From: Massilia agrisoli
GTDB lineage: Bacteria; Pseudomonadota; Gammaproteobacteria; Burkholderiales; Burkholderiaceae_D
Assembly: GCF_020831365.1 (NCBI RefSeq)
Contig: NZ_JAJHPV010000009.1
Location: 372,001-436,000, forward strand
Direction of reading: 5' to 3'
DNA length: 64,000 bases
Numbering within the stretch: the first letter of the stretch is position 1; every line of letters starts with the position of its first letter. Made by a program: the position numbers and the translations under genes. This document shows, one piece after another, positions 34,077 to 43,943 of the stretch. The notes under the pieces are model-generated. The model ran no database searches. It was not told the DNA's origin and saw only the letters and a program-made list of their open reading frames with translations.

Positions 34077-35501
34077 CTACTTTTTTGGGTTCAAGACGTG
34101 CCGTCGGGGGCTCGGGAACAGCAGTGGCAGGTCTCGTTTATTCATCTTAAAAAGCGGCCCCTTTTCAGTCACAGCAGCACCCTTCCGCTTGATCAAATGA
34201 TCCAGCGTGATCACTCCGGATTGAATTAGCGGCATAAGCTGACTCAAAAGAGGCGTCTTCGTATGGGTGACAGTATGCAAGTCAAAATGTTCGACGCCAT
34301 CTCGTGTTGAGCTTGTCGCTTCAATCCAAAACGTCTCGGCATGCTTTTCCGCCAGCCTTCGGCGGAGAAGCTCACCGGTCCAAACGGCTACCTCATTGTT
34401 CTCCCTGTCGCGTTCGACTACCAAATCGCTTGCTTCATCGACAAACAAGCGAAGTCCCTGACTGTTGTACTTTTGGCTTGAAACCGTGCAATAGAGCTTA
34501 AAATCCGTGCCCCGCTCGTATCCATAAGCATTCAGTATCTCTGCGCTGCTTTTTAACCTGCTGAGCGGCCAGATCGCGACTTGAGCGAAGATTGTGGAGC
34601 GAGTCTTATTTCCCCGCCCAGCTTTCAATTCGATACCGCGATAGTCAGGCTTTTTTCCACTGTTTGGCGGGATACCCAAGGCGGCTTCGACGGCCATGCC
34701 GACTGCGGTATCTCCGTGTTTTACAGAACGAATTGAGCTTTTCGCGATCGCGTGCAGTTTTAGGAGAAGTTCTAACGCGACGCTACCTTTTGTTGCCACA
34801 TAACGACCAATGACCTTGTGGATTTCGGTTGCTGGTGAGGCGCGCGCTAACGATGTGCGGCTGAGGTTGAATAAATAGAGGCTATCATCCAATACCACGA
34901 TACCAATTTGGTCTGTCGGCACGGCAAACTGGCCAAGCCCTTTAAACCACATTCTTGGGTCACCCTTTTTCGTCATGGGTCGGTACAAACTGACCGTCGA
35001 CGGCACTAACGCGTGCGGCTCGACAAAGAACGCGGGCTTCTGCACCTTATGTTCTAGACCTTGTCCTTGTTCTTTAAAAAAATGTAGATTTTCAATTTCA
35101 AAGTGGGTCCTTATGGGCTGAGTCGCGTCTAAAATACTCTTCTCGAGGCCAGTGCGAGTTGGCTCAAAAACTGAGAATTCAACGCCTTGCGCGCCGAAAA
35201 AGGCAGCATTTTCCGCTACTAGTAGCTTAGCTTCGAGGGGAATGTCCTCTTGGCGTTCAACCCGGCTAATGTACGCCGGGTCCATCCCAAAATCGTCGAA
35301 GGCGAACTGCGTAGATATCGGGGGCGTTACCACTGCTGACGCTCGCGCCTGGTCGACGAACTTGACGACGGCTTTCCAGTTTGGATAACCGTTCGCCCGA
35401 GCCACTTCCTCGTGGGCTTGCGTAAGTGAAACGTTGGATTGACTTGCTAATTGCTTTGCATCTTTGCGGAGTCGGTCGAATGACCGCGGGGGAGCTTTCA
35501 T
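34077..35501 (-). CDS. MvaI/BcnI-family restriction endonuclease with long N-terminal extension
   Basis: The 474-aa protein has a catalytic domain in its C-terminal half. GMAVEAALGIPPNSGKKPDY-RGIELKAGR (about residues 268-296) gives Asp286, Glu291 and Lys293, the same D-x4-E-x-K spacing as the active site of MvaI. MvaI and BcnI are about 240 aa; here about 250 extra residues precede this domain. They start with a short helical motif (FDRLRKDAKQLA...GYPNWKAV) found on several unrelated bacterial proteins. GGAGG lies 8 bp before the ATG; the longer frame start upstream is not needed. It is divergent from vsr and the C5 methyltransferase. CCWGG or CCSGG recognition is an inference from family. 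Confidence 0.8.
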   Translation of the reverse strand: MKAPPRSFDRLRKDAKQLASQSNVSLTQAHEEVARANGYPNWKAVVKFVDQARASAVVTPPISTQFAFDDFGMDPAYISRVERQEDIPLEAKLLVAENAAFFGAQGVEFSVFEPTRTGLEKSILDATQPIRTHFEIENLHFFKEQGQGLEHKVQKPAFFVEPHALVPSTVSLYRPMTKKGDPRMWFKGLGQFAVPTDQIGIVVLDDSLYLFNLSRTSLARASPATEIHKVIGRYVATKGSVALELLLKLHAIAKSSIRSVKHGDTAVGMAVEAALGIPPNSGKKPDYRGIELKAGRGNKTRSTIFAQVAIWPLSRLKSSAEILNAYGYERGTDFKLYCTVSSQKYNSQGLRLFVDEASDLVVERDRENNEVAVWTGELLRRRLAEKHAETFWIEATSSTRDGVEHFDLHTVTHTKTPLLSQLMPLIQSGVITLDHLIKRKGAAVTEKGPLFKMNKRDLPLLFPSPRRHVLNPKK

Positions 35502-35777
35502 TTGGGAACCTCCAAAAAATCGCATACCGGGGTTACTGCCCACGAGTAAACCCAAGCACACGTGCTTATGGGGGTTGAATGTACGGAGATGGCACAAAGG
35601 GGCCTTTGCTGTTGCGGGCTGCGGGCGGTCTCTAGACACCTAGGAAACAATTTATCACAACTAATAGTATTTGAACAGTAAGGCGCGTAAACGCACCGAA
35701 CCCTCACCCCTGGGCATTCATGCGCGGTGGAATTTTTGGATCGGTTAAGCTATGAGGCCGTCTTCCAAACCTCACAC

Positions 35778-36275
35778 ATGGCTGATTCCCTAACACCCGC
35801 TGAGCGAAGTCACCGCATGTCGTTGATTCGCTCAAGCAACACCAAACCAGAACTTCTGTTGCGACGTGCACTTCACGCAGCGGGCGTTAGGTATCGCCTG
35901 CATAAGAGAGACTTACCTGGCAAGCCTGATTTGGTGTTTGGAAAAGCTCGAACGGTCTTGTTCGTAAACGGTTGTTTTTGGCATGGACATAAATGCCCTA
36001 CGGGCCATATACCGAAGTCGAATAGTGAATTCTGGCGTCGGAAAATCGTAGCCAACCGTGCGCGCGACGCTCGGAGCATTCGGCAACTGCGCATGGCCGG
36101 CTGGAAGGTGATAGTGGTCTGGGAATGCGCAACAAACCCTAAGCGACTCCCTACAACAGTCTATCGGGTTCTGGAGTCACTGGTCAAAAGCCGAACCAAG
36201 GGAATAGTTCCGGCTTCAATAGCCGCGACAAGCAGCAGATCTATTCGCGGCAGGCCTGATGACGCTGAGCTTTAA
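35778..36275 (+). CDS. vsr: Very short patch repair endonuclease
   Basis: The 165-aa protein has the Vsr core: RSHRMSLIRSSNTKPE, the acidic catalytic strand LPGKPDLVF, and NGCFWHGHKCP (about residues 70-80) with the zinc and catalytic residues. GWKVIVVWEC forms the final strand. Vsr nicks 5' of T in T:G mismatches that arise when 5-methylcytosine deaminates, and so protects C5 methylation sites. The start was placed at the ATG matching the family; the open frame reaches a GTG 17 codons upstream. It is followed by the methyltransferase gene 235 bp on, and shares the divergent promoter region with the endonuclease gene. Confidence 0.93.
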   Translation: MADSLTPAERSHRMSLIRSSNTKPELLLRRALHAAGVRYRLHKRDLPGKPDLVFGKARTVLFVNGCFWHGHKCPTGHIPKSNSEFWRRKIVANRARDARSIRQLRMAGWKVIVVWECATNPKRLPTTVYRVLESLVKSRTKGIVPASIAATSSRSIRGRPDDAEL

Positions 36276-36510
36276 GCAACGATCCTCAATTCCTCCTGGA
36301 CATTTCTTGGAAGTTCCCATACAATCGCATGTTAGCTGCGCGTGCCGTCCGCACGTCACTTGCCGTCCGGAGCCCACGACCGACTGGCCCTACAGTTCGA
36401 CACTCTTGCTAAAACTACTGGTTAAATGTACAGTATTTTCTCGAGCCGACTTGGTGTTGATAGGCTAACGGATGAGAAGCCTACGACTGGCAGCGCGAAT
36501 TGGAGAACAT

Positions 36511-38190
36511 ATGAATCACATTGAACTATTTGCCGGTTGTGGCGGTCTCTCGCTTGGGCTTGAATCAACCGGTTTCGAACTGCTGCTCGCGAACGAACTC
36601 TCTCCGATGGCCGCAGAGACCTTTGCGTTCAACTTTTTTGGCGAAGATTTGGACGGGTTAGCGGCCGGCGCAACCGTGCGGAAACATCCGGCAAAAACTA
36701 AATGGCTCAGCAGCAACTTCGCCGTGGATCAAATGGCTTCTCGTTTGCGGGAAGATCCACGAGGTACTCCACCCGTCGCCGAAGGTATATCCGATTTGCA
36801 GGAGACTAAAGACCTCAAAGGGAGCCTTGTAATTGGGAGTATTGTTGAACTTAACAAATGGCTTGCGCGGAATGATGATGCATTGAACGCGCTAAAAACC
36901 GGATTCGGAACCGGTGGAGTTGATTTGGTTTCGGGTGGCCCACCATGCCAAAGCTTCAGCATGGCCGGAATGCGGGAATATTCAAACGCGCGAAATATTC
37001 TTCCGCAAGAGTTCGCTAATTTTGTGAAGATGACGCAACCTAAAATGGCGCTGCTTGAAAATGTTACGGGGATTCTTCGTCCATTCGATGTTGATGGCGA
37101 GAAGGTTTACGCTTGGTTTGAAGTGGCGAAGGCGTTTGTAGGGGCAAATTATGTCCCGTTGTGCCTTCATGTGAACGCTAAGTTTGCTGGCGTTGCCCAA
37201 AATCGTCCGAGATTTTTAATGGTTCTGTTTCGCAAGGATGTGTACCTTTCTCTGGCGCAAACCTGTTCTGAAGATGAGCGAGCATTGATGGCGCCTTCGA
37301 AACAATTCTACGATAGAGCGAAGGCTGACCCCTCTCTCGCATATTCCGCCGATGAGTTACCGTGCTTCGACGTTGCCAATGCGCGGCATCTTTCGTTGTT
37401 CAGAAATTCCTTTTTGAGCCCGCTTGTAAAGTTTTGTGATAAGCCGTACTCGGTTCGCGATGCAATCGATGACTTGAAGGGCAAAAGCGGCGCGCGGTCA
37501 GGATACGTCGACTATCTCGACTCAAGCTTAGCCCGACATACGAGAGTCCCTGCAATTTACGCGCATGTTCCCGGGAAGGCACCGAAGAATCATGATCTGC
37601 GACGGAATAGTCCATTGGTTCAAAGACGTTTCAGGATTTATCAGGTGCTCAGCACCCTTCCGCGAAAGGTGCAGCGGGAAGTTAAGGCCATCCTCAGCGG
37701 CGATTCACTGGTCCTTTCCGACGAAAGCTTTGACCTGCTGGCAAAGCATCAATACGTTGGGGCTGATCAGAGCCGGATAAAATTCGGGAGTTCGGGTAAA
37801 GATGAGCTGATCGCGTTTTTGCTTGCACACAAGACGAAAAAGCAAACGCAAAAAGCGCTCGATCCACTTGTTCCGGCGCCGGCCGCGCTATCTATTCCTG
37901 ATGATGCTTGCCACTATGAGAATTTGAGGACGCTTAGTGTTCGTGAGATGGCGCGAATCCAATCCTTCCCCGATTCCTTTGTATTTCGATCCAAGGTCAC
38001 TACTGGCGGTAAGATGAGGAAATTCGAAGTCCCGCAATATACTCAGGTTGGAAACGCCGTACCGCCGCTCTTAGGTCGGGCGCTGGGGAAAATTTTTGGC
38101 GAACTTCTTGGGCGACTGGATAAGGAATCATCACTGCCCTCGTTCAACGAGTCTTCGCTGTCACGCCATGAGGAAACACTGCAGGCATGA
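36511..38190 (+). CDS. dcm: DNA (cytosine-5-)-methyltransferase
   Basis: The 559-aa protein has the ordered C5-methyltransferase motifs. HIELFAGCGGLSLGLE (motif I) is at the start, and GGPPCQSFS (motif IV, with the catalytic Cys, about residue 146) follows. ENVTGI (motif VI), QNRPRFLMV (motif VIII), LRTLSVREMARIQSFP (motif IX) and QVGNAVPPLLGRALG (motif X) complete the set. The stretch between motifs I and IV is about 120 residues, longer than in small enzymes such as M.HhaI. It protects the MvaI-like enzyme's sites. The ATG has GGAGAACAT upstream; an earlier in-frame ATG (36472) lacks it. The symbol is by family, not proven orthology. Confidence 0.92.
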   Translation: MNHIELFAGCGGLSLGLESTGFELLLANELSPMAAETFAFNFFGEDLDGLAAGATVRKHPAKTKWLSSNFAVDQMASRLREDPRGTPPVAEGISDLQETKDLKGSLVIGSIVELNKWLARNDDALNALKTGFGTGGVDLVSGGPPCQSFSMAGMREYSNARNILPQEFANFVKMTQPKMALLENVTGILRPFDVDGEKVYAWFEVAKAFVGANYVPLCLHVNAKFAGVAQNRPRFLMVLFRKDVYLSLAQTCSEDERALMAPSKQFYDRAKADPSLAYSADELPCFDVANARHLSLFRNSFLSPLVKFCDKPYSVRDAIDDLKGKSGARSGYVDYLDSSLARHTRVPAIYAHVPGKAPKNHDLRRNSPLVQRRFRIYQVLSTLPRKVQREVKAILSGDSLVLSDESFDLLAKHQYVGADQSRIKFGSSGKDELIAFLLAHKTKKQTQKALDPLVPAPAALSIPDDACHYENLRTLSVREMARIQSFPDSFVFRSKVTTGGKMRKFEVPQYTQVGNAVPPLLGRALGKIFGELLGRLDKESSLPSFNESSLSRHEETLQA

Positions 38191-38393
38191 CGATCAGTCG
38201 GGCTTAACTGTAGAAAACGAAGACCTCCCTTTGCTTTTTTTCTGCACAGGATGGCGGGCCGAGTGACGCGCTCAACCATTCGAAGTCTTGTCCAACCCCA
38301 AGGATAAGTTGCTGAAGCGTTTTGAGTAGAAAGACTCTATCCGAAACCCGCGCTGGCTCAGCATTTTGGCGTGGGGAGGCCGAAGGCTACGGT

Positions 38394-38594
38394 TCAATGT
38401 TTGGCGTCGCTACCGGGATCAAGCCGCACGCCGAAACACCCATCTGGATTGCACCCGGTAGCAAGAATCTGCCCCCGCTCATTGATGTCGTGGGCCGCGT
38501 CAAACTCCCATCCCAGCGCGGATCCACTAGCGTGTTTATGTCTAACATCACGCCATCGGTGTGCAGGAACGCATGCGGACTGGTAGCCGTGCCG
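38394..38594 (-). pseudogene. Fragment of a HAF-repeat protein gene, frameshifted and cut by IS21
   Basis: On the minus strand one frame gives HAFLHTDGVMLDINTLVDP and another continues GWEFDAAHDINERGQILATG, then a stop. Both pieces match the HAF-type repeats of extracellular proteins (HAFL..DG, then INxxGQI). A frameshift separates them. The fragment ends exactly where the IS21 terminus begins, so the 5' part of the gene was lost. The 200 bp between dcm and this fragment show no gene. Confidence 0.75.
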
Positions 38595-38647
38595 TGTCAA
38601 CGGCGATTTAAAACTGATACACCTCCGTCGCTGAACACAGTCTGCGT

Positions 38648-39805
<1,158 letters not shown>

Positions 39806-39860
39806 ATTGGTGTATCAGTTTTCAATCGCTGCCTGTATCAGTTTACAACCGCTGCTGACA

Positions 39861-40184
39861 CCTGTCGGGCTGAATGCCTTTTGATGTGGTCCGCTAGGTT
39901 TCAAGAATGCGCTGCTCAGGTCGCTAGTGAGTGCGACAGCTCAAGCCGTCGCGCTGGCCTCCAAAGGCACGTCAAGCTGGCTGTTCGACTTTTCGATTTC
40001 CCTTTAATACGTGAGGGGTAGGGCAGTTCCCGTTGCAGCGGAAGGATAACGGCGCTGCCATCGTTAACAGTGCGTGGTCCGTTCGCACTGTTGGTCACGA
40101 TTGTGATCCGTCAACATTCCAAATCTCAATAGCGACACCATAAAGGATCCCATTCACGCAAGCGTGCTCACAGGAGACCGACCC
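39861..40184. other. Non-coding stretch between IS21 and the amidase gene
   Basis: No supported gene is present on either strand. It presumably carries the amidase promoter. No repeat of families A or B is found. Confidence 0.5.
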
Positions 40185-40790
40185 ATGCTACGAATTGACA
40201 AGCTCGGCCATATTTTTAATGCGCGGATAAAACGGGCGACGAGTCCACACATCGAGCGCGGTCCGCTGCTGCGGGTAAGCGGCATAATTGTGCATCAGAC
40301 CGGAGGAGCGACCCTGAACTCGAGCTTAAGCAGCTACGTCAAACCGAAAGCAAATGGCGCGCATTTTCTGATCGATCGGGACGGTACGATCTATCAAACG
40401 GCGTCCCTGTTCAAGCAAACGTGGCACGTCGGTTCATTGCGCGCGCGTTGCATCGCTGAGTATCGCTGCACCAAGGTCGAGATGAAGTTGTTTGGCAGCT
40501 TTAATCCGAAGATCGAACATCGGAACGAAATGGCAAAGTCGGTACCCGACCGTTACCCCGCAAACGAGGACAGCATCGGTATTGAAATTGTCGGCGCCGT
40601 AGTAACCCCAAATGGGGCGTCGCCGGCAGAAAAAGGCGTATATGAAGCCGTCAACCAGAGGCAAAATGCTTCGCTTAAATGGCTAGTGCATGCACTCGCC
40701 ATAACGTTCTCAGTACCCATAACTGAAATATTCCGGCATCCCACGGTCTCCAGGAAGAATCCAACCGAAGCGAAAAGTGCCGTATGGTGA
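40185..40790 (+). CDS. N-acetylmuramoyl-L-alanine amidase (Amidase_2/PGRP type), possible toxin
   Basis: The 201-aa protein has a zinc amidase fold. GIIVHQTGGA gives the first histidine ligand, HFLIDRDGTIYQTA is the conserved strand, and FRHPTVSRKNPTEA carries the C-terminal histidine with nearby Lys and Glu. It cleaves the bond between N-acetylmuramic acid and the peptide. No signal peptide is present, so it needs another route to reach peptidoglycan. Its stop overlaps the next gene by 7 bp, and that gene encodes a secreted protein, an arrangement typical of toxin-immunity pairs. AGGAGA precedes the ATG. Confidence 0.85.
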   Translation: MLRIDKLGHIFNARIKRATSPHIERGPLLRVSGIIVHQTGGATLNSSLSSYVKPKANGAHFLIDRDGTIYQTASLFKQTWHVGSLRARCIAEYRCTKVEMKLFGSFNPKIEHRNEMAKSVPDRYPANEDSIGIEIVGAVVTPNGASPAEKGVYEAVNQRQNASLKWLVHALAITFSVPITEIFRHPTVSRKNPTEAKSAVW

Positions 40791-41509
40791 ACATTTTCCT
40801 CCTCATCGCTATTGGAGTCATGCTCTCGTCAAATGCGGCGCAAGCGGACGTAGTCGAACCGGATATGCGAGATCCGAAACTCCCCCCGATCAAATCAATC
40901 AGCATCCGGGAGAACGCCGCGCGCTCGCCAGCGGCTAGTGGATCGGAAGAACAGTGCGGAGGATTTGTTCTGACCATAGGCGAGGTGAAAGACTATCTTC
41001 TCGCCGCGCGAGAGGTGACACAGGACGATTATCTGCATATGCTCGACTGGTCACCTTGTTATGCAAGTGGTGACGTACTGTTCGAGAATGGTATGACCGG
41101 GGTTTGGGGTATTCAACAGCTACGTGCCGGGTCCTTGTCGCTCAGTAGCGGCCGTAAAATTTATCTATATTGCCCACACTGCAGAGCACGGTCATTTGAA
41201 CCTCGTGATAGACGATTGCCCACCAATGCGATGCTGCCGAAAGATGTGGAAGCATTTGTATCCAGGCGCGAAGGCTGCGCTCATTTTCGTGGCGAAATCC
41301 CCGAGCCCAACCAAAGAGCCCGTCTGCGTGAGGTTAAACGCGAGATTCGACGCCTGTGCACAGGTATGGACAAGCAGCTGGTCAGGCTCAAGAAAAAGTA
41401 CGCCCCCACTCCCCAAGTCATGACAACCCTGAACGAATTCGAGTCGGTGGGCGAGCTAGAAATAGCAGATGGGAGCGACCGAGCGGGTGATCAGCAACCC
41501 GATAACTAG
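40784..41509 (+). CDS. Secreted protein, probable partner (immunity candidate) of the amidase
   Basis: The 241-aa protein starts with a signal peptide (NIFLLIAIGVMLSSNAAQA) and overlaps the amidase gene by 7 bp. The mature part has CGGFVLTIGEVKDYLLAAREV and a CxxC pair in YLYCPHCRARSF. The C-terminus is charged and likely helical (REVKREIRRLCTGMDK). I do not recognise a named domain. A periplasmic protein coupled to a peptidoglycan amidase fits an immunity factor that blocks the enzyme in the periplasm. This is inference from gene order. Confidence 0.65.
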   Translation: MVNIFLLIAIGVMLSSNAAQADVVEPDMRDPKLPPIKSISIRENAARSPAASGSEEQCGGFVLTIGEVKDYLLAAREVTQDDYLHMLDWSPCYASGDVLFENGMTGVWGIQQLRAGSLSLSSGRKIYLYCPHCRARSFEPRDRRLPTNAMLPKDVEAFVSRREGCAHFRGEIPEPNQRARLREVKREIRRLCTGMDKQLVRLKKKYAPTPQVMTTLNEFESVGELEIADGSDRAGDQQPDN

Positions 41510-41665
41510 CACCGAAAATATCGAGCAGTATGCATTTGCTCTTCGGTAAGCCCAGGAATGCGTTCATACCACATGTTGAAAATTAATCAATAAGTGTTTA
41601 CATTGGCGTTGTTGCTGCGTGGACAGAGCACAAACGGTTTTCTCATCCCTTGTGACGGGTCGTAT

Positions 41666-42604
41666 ATGGCATCAATGCTTGAAGTATCCGGAGTTGTGAA
41701 AAGCTATGGCACCAGGCGCGCTGTGGACGGGGTTTCGTTCACCGTGGAACGCGGGCAAACCTTAGGCCTGATCGGGCCCAACGGAGCTGGCAAGTCCACC
41801 ACCGTATCGATCATCTGCGGCTTGCTCACCGCGGACGCAGGCAGCGTCATGCTGGATCACTCAGCAATCGGCGTCGGCGCAAGTCCGACCAAACGCAAGA
41901 TCGGACTGGTCCCGCAAGACCTGGCTCTGTACGAGGACTTGACCGCTTTCGAGAACCTCCGCTTGTTCGCATCGCTATACGGGCTATCAGGCAAGCGCAG
42001 CCAGGAACGCGCCCGTGAAGTGCTGGCGCTGGTCAACCTCGCAGACCGTGCCAGTGATCGCCCATCGACCTTCTCCGGCGGCATGAAACGCCGCTTGAAC
42101 ATCGCCGCCGCATTGATGCACGATCCCGAGCTGTTGATTCTCGACGAACCCACGGTTGGCGTCGACCCACAAAGCCGCAACGCCATCTTCGAAACGCTAG
42201 AAAAGCTGAAGTCGCTTGGCTGTTCAATGATCTACACCAGCCATTACATGGAAGAAGTCGAGCGTCTGGCCGACCGCATTGTCGTGATCGACCACGGCAA
42301 AGTGCTGGCCGACGATACACCAACCGCCCTGTATCGCAAGCTGCCAGCCCAGGCGGCCTTACGCCTTGAACTGGCCCATGCCCCTGACGAAGCACTGCTC
42401 ACACGCATGCGCGCGGTAGAGGGCGTAACCTCGGTGGCGCAGAACGAACGGTTGCTGGAGGTGCGCCTGCGCGAAGCAGATGACGCGCTGCCGCTGGCAG
42501 GCTGGCTCGCCCAACAGGGAGTGCATGCGAACCATTTCCAAACCGCGCGCACCAGCCTCGAAGAAGTCTTCCTCAACCTGACCGGACGCTCGCTGCGCGA
42601 CTGA
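41666..42604 (+). CDS. ABC transporter ATP-binding protein (ABC-2 exporter)
   Basis: The 312-aa protein has Walker A (GPNGAGKSTT), a Q-loop (GLVPQDLALY), the signature FSGGMKRRL, Walker B (LLILDEPTVGVD) and the H-loop in TSHYMEE. It energises the membrane partner encoded 1 bp downstream. The C-terminal region beyond residue 220 is the DUF4162-like extension of drug and lipid exporters. The start chosen (MASMLEVS) is at the domain beginning; the open frame upstream lacks a ribosome site. The substrate is unknown; exporters of this type carry drugs, lipids or polysaccharides. Confidence 0.93.
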   Translation: MASMLEVSGVVKSYGTRRAVDGVSFTVERGQTLGLIGPNGAGKSTTVSIICGLLTADAGSVMLDHSAIGVGASPTKRKIGLVPQDLALYEDLTAFENLRLFASLYGLSGKRSQERAREVLALVNLADRASDRPSTFSGGMKRRLNIAAALMHDPELLILDEPTVGVDPQSRNAIFETLEKLKSLGCSMIYTSHYMEEVERLADRIVVIDHGKVLADDTPTALYRKLPAQAALRLELAHAPDEALLTRMRAVEGVTSVAQNERLLEVRLREADDALPLAGWLAQQGVHANHFQTARTSLEEVFLNLTGRSLRD

Positions 42605-42605
42605 C

Positions 42606-43889
42606 ATGACGGCATTTATCGCACTCGTCCGCAAGGATATCCTGTTGTACCTGCATGATCGCCGCGCGCTGGTAATCAACCTTCTGTTGCCGATTTTGCT
42701 GGCCGCATTCTTCGGCTATCTTTTCGGCGGCAGCGGCAAGAAGGAGGCGGGCCGTCTCAACGTAGCACTTGTAATGCAGGACACAAGCGCAACAAGCCTC
42801 AAGATTGCAGGCGCCCTGAAGGCTGACGTCACACTCCGCCTGACCGAAATGCCCCTGGCGGAAGCCGAGCGATTGGTGCGCAAGGGCGCTCAAAAGGTGG
42901 CTATCGTTATCCCGGCGGGCTTTGGCGATGCCGCCGGAGCCGCGCTGTTCAGCGCTGGCACCAAACCGACTATCGCGCTGCTGTACGATCCTTCGCAGCA
43001 GATGGGCATCGCGATGGTGAAGGGAATTCTCACCCAGCATGTGATGCAGGCCGTCAGCGCGAGCATGCTAGGTGGTGCAGATGGGGACAAATTTATCGAG
43101 AAGAGCATCCGGGAAATCGATGCGAAAGGGACCTCCAAAGACGAGCCGCTGCGTGGTTTTCTTGGTAGCCTGCAGAGATATCAAGCACAGCAGAAAGCGT
43201 CACCTGCAACGGCTGGGCAGGGTGGAGGTACGCTCAGCGTTCCGTTTTCAACCACCGAACGCGCGATGACTTCAGAGAAGGCTGTGGCCGGGTATAACGG
43301 CTACGCCCACTCATTTGCTGGCATGGCCGTGCAGTTCATTCTCTTCATGGGAATCGACATGGGCGTGAGCGTCCTGCTTGCGCGGCGAATGGGGATTTGG
43401 AACCGGTTATTGGCGGCGCCCATCTCGCAAACCACGGTGATACTGGCGCGCGCGACATCTTGCACGTTTATCGCGATGGCCCTGATGTGCATCATCTTTG
43501 CGGTAGCGGTGCTGGTGTTTGGTGTGAAGGTGTCCAATATTCCCGGGTTCCTGGGTGTGGCACTGTGCTTTGCCGTCATGACTGCCAGCTTCGGCCTGTT
43601 AATCGCGGCTTTCGGCAGCACGCCTGATGCTGCACGGGGCATTGCCATGTTCGCGACGCTGATCCTGGTGATGCTGGGCGGTGCTTGGGTACCTTCTTTC
43701 CTGTTCCCTGAATGGGTTCAGACAGTCACGATGTTCATGCCTACGCGCTGGGCGGTCGATGGCTTTGATGCTGTTACCTGGCGTGGGCTTGGGATGGATG
43801 TGGCGGGGATGTCGATGGCCGTGCAGCTGGGATTCGCTGCATTGTTTGGTACCTTGGCGCTTTGGCAGTTTAAACGCGTAATGCGTTGA
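42606..43889 (+). CDS. ABC-2 type transporter permease
   Basis: The 427-aa protein has one N-terminal membrane helix (LVINLLLPILLAAFFGYLF), a periplasmic region of about 200 residues and five more helices (from about residue 235, FAGMAVQFILFMGIDMGVSV). This is the layout of ABC-2 permeases such as YhfH/YhhJ-type exporters. It starts 1 bp after the ATPase stop and forms the transporter with it. The substrate is unknown. Confidence 0.92.
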   Translation: MTAFIALVRKDILLYLHDRRALVINLLLPILLAAFFGYLFGGSGKKEAGRLNVALVMQDTSATSLKIAGALKADVTLRLTEMPLAEAERLVRKGAQKVAIVIPAGFGDAAGAALFSAGTKPTIALLYDPSQQMGIAMVKGILTQHVMQAVSASMLGGADGDKFIEKSIREIDAKGTSKDEPLRGFLGSLQRYQAQQKASPATAGQGGGTLSVPFSTTERAMTSEKAVAGYNGYAHSFAGMAVQFILFMGIDMGVSVLLARRMGIWNRLLAAPISQTTVILARATSCTFIAMALMCIIFAVAVLVFGVKVSNIPGFLGVALCFAVMTASFGLLIAAFGSTPDAARGIAMFATLILVMLGGAWVPSFLFPEWVQTVTMFMPTRWAVDGFDAVTWRGLGMDVAGMSMAVQLGFAALFGTLALWQFKRVMR

Positions 43890-43943
43890 GAGATAACCGC
43901 TGGCAGCAAGTCGAGCAGGAAGCCCAAACCGAAGTTGTCGTCA

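Noticed and set aside
38519-38531. GGATCCACTAG, identical to a common cloning-vector polylinker stretch
   Set aside because: Only 11 bp match, and it lies inside the HAF-repeat fragment whose protein sense is conserved, so it is coincidence rather than vector contamination.
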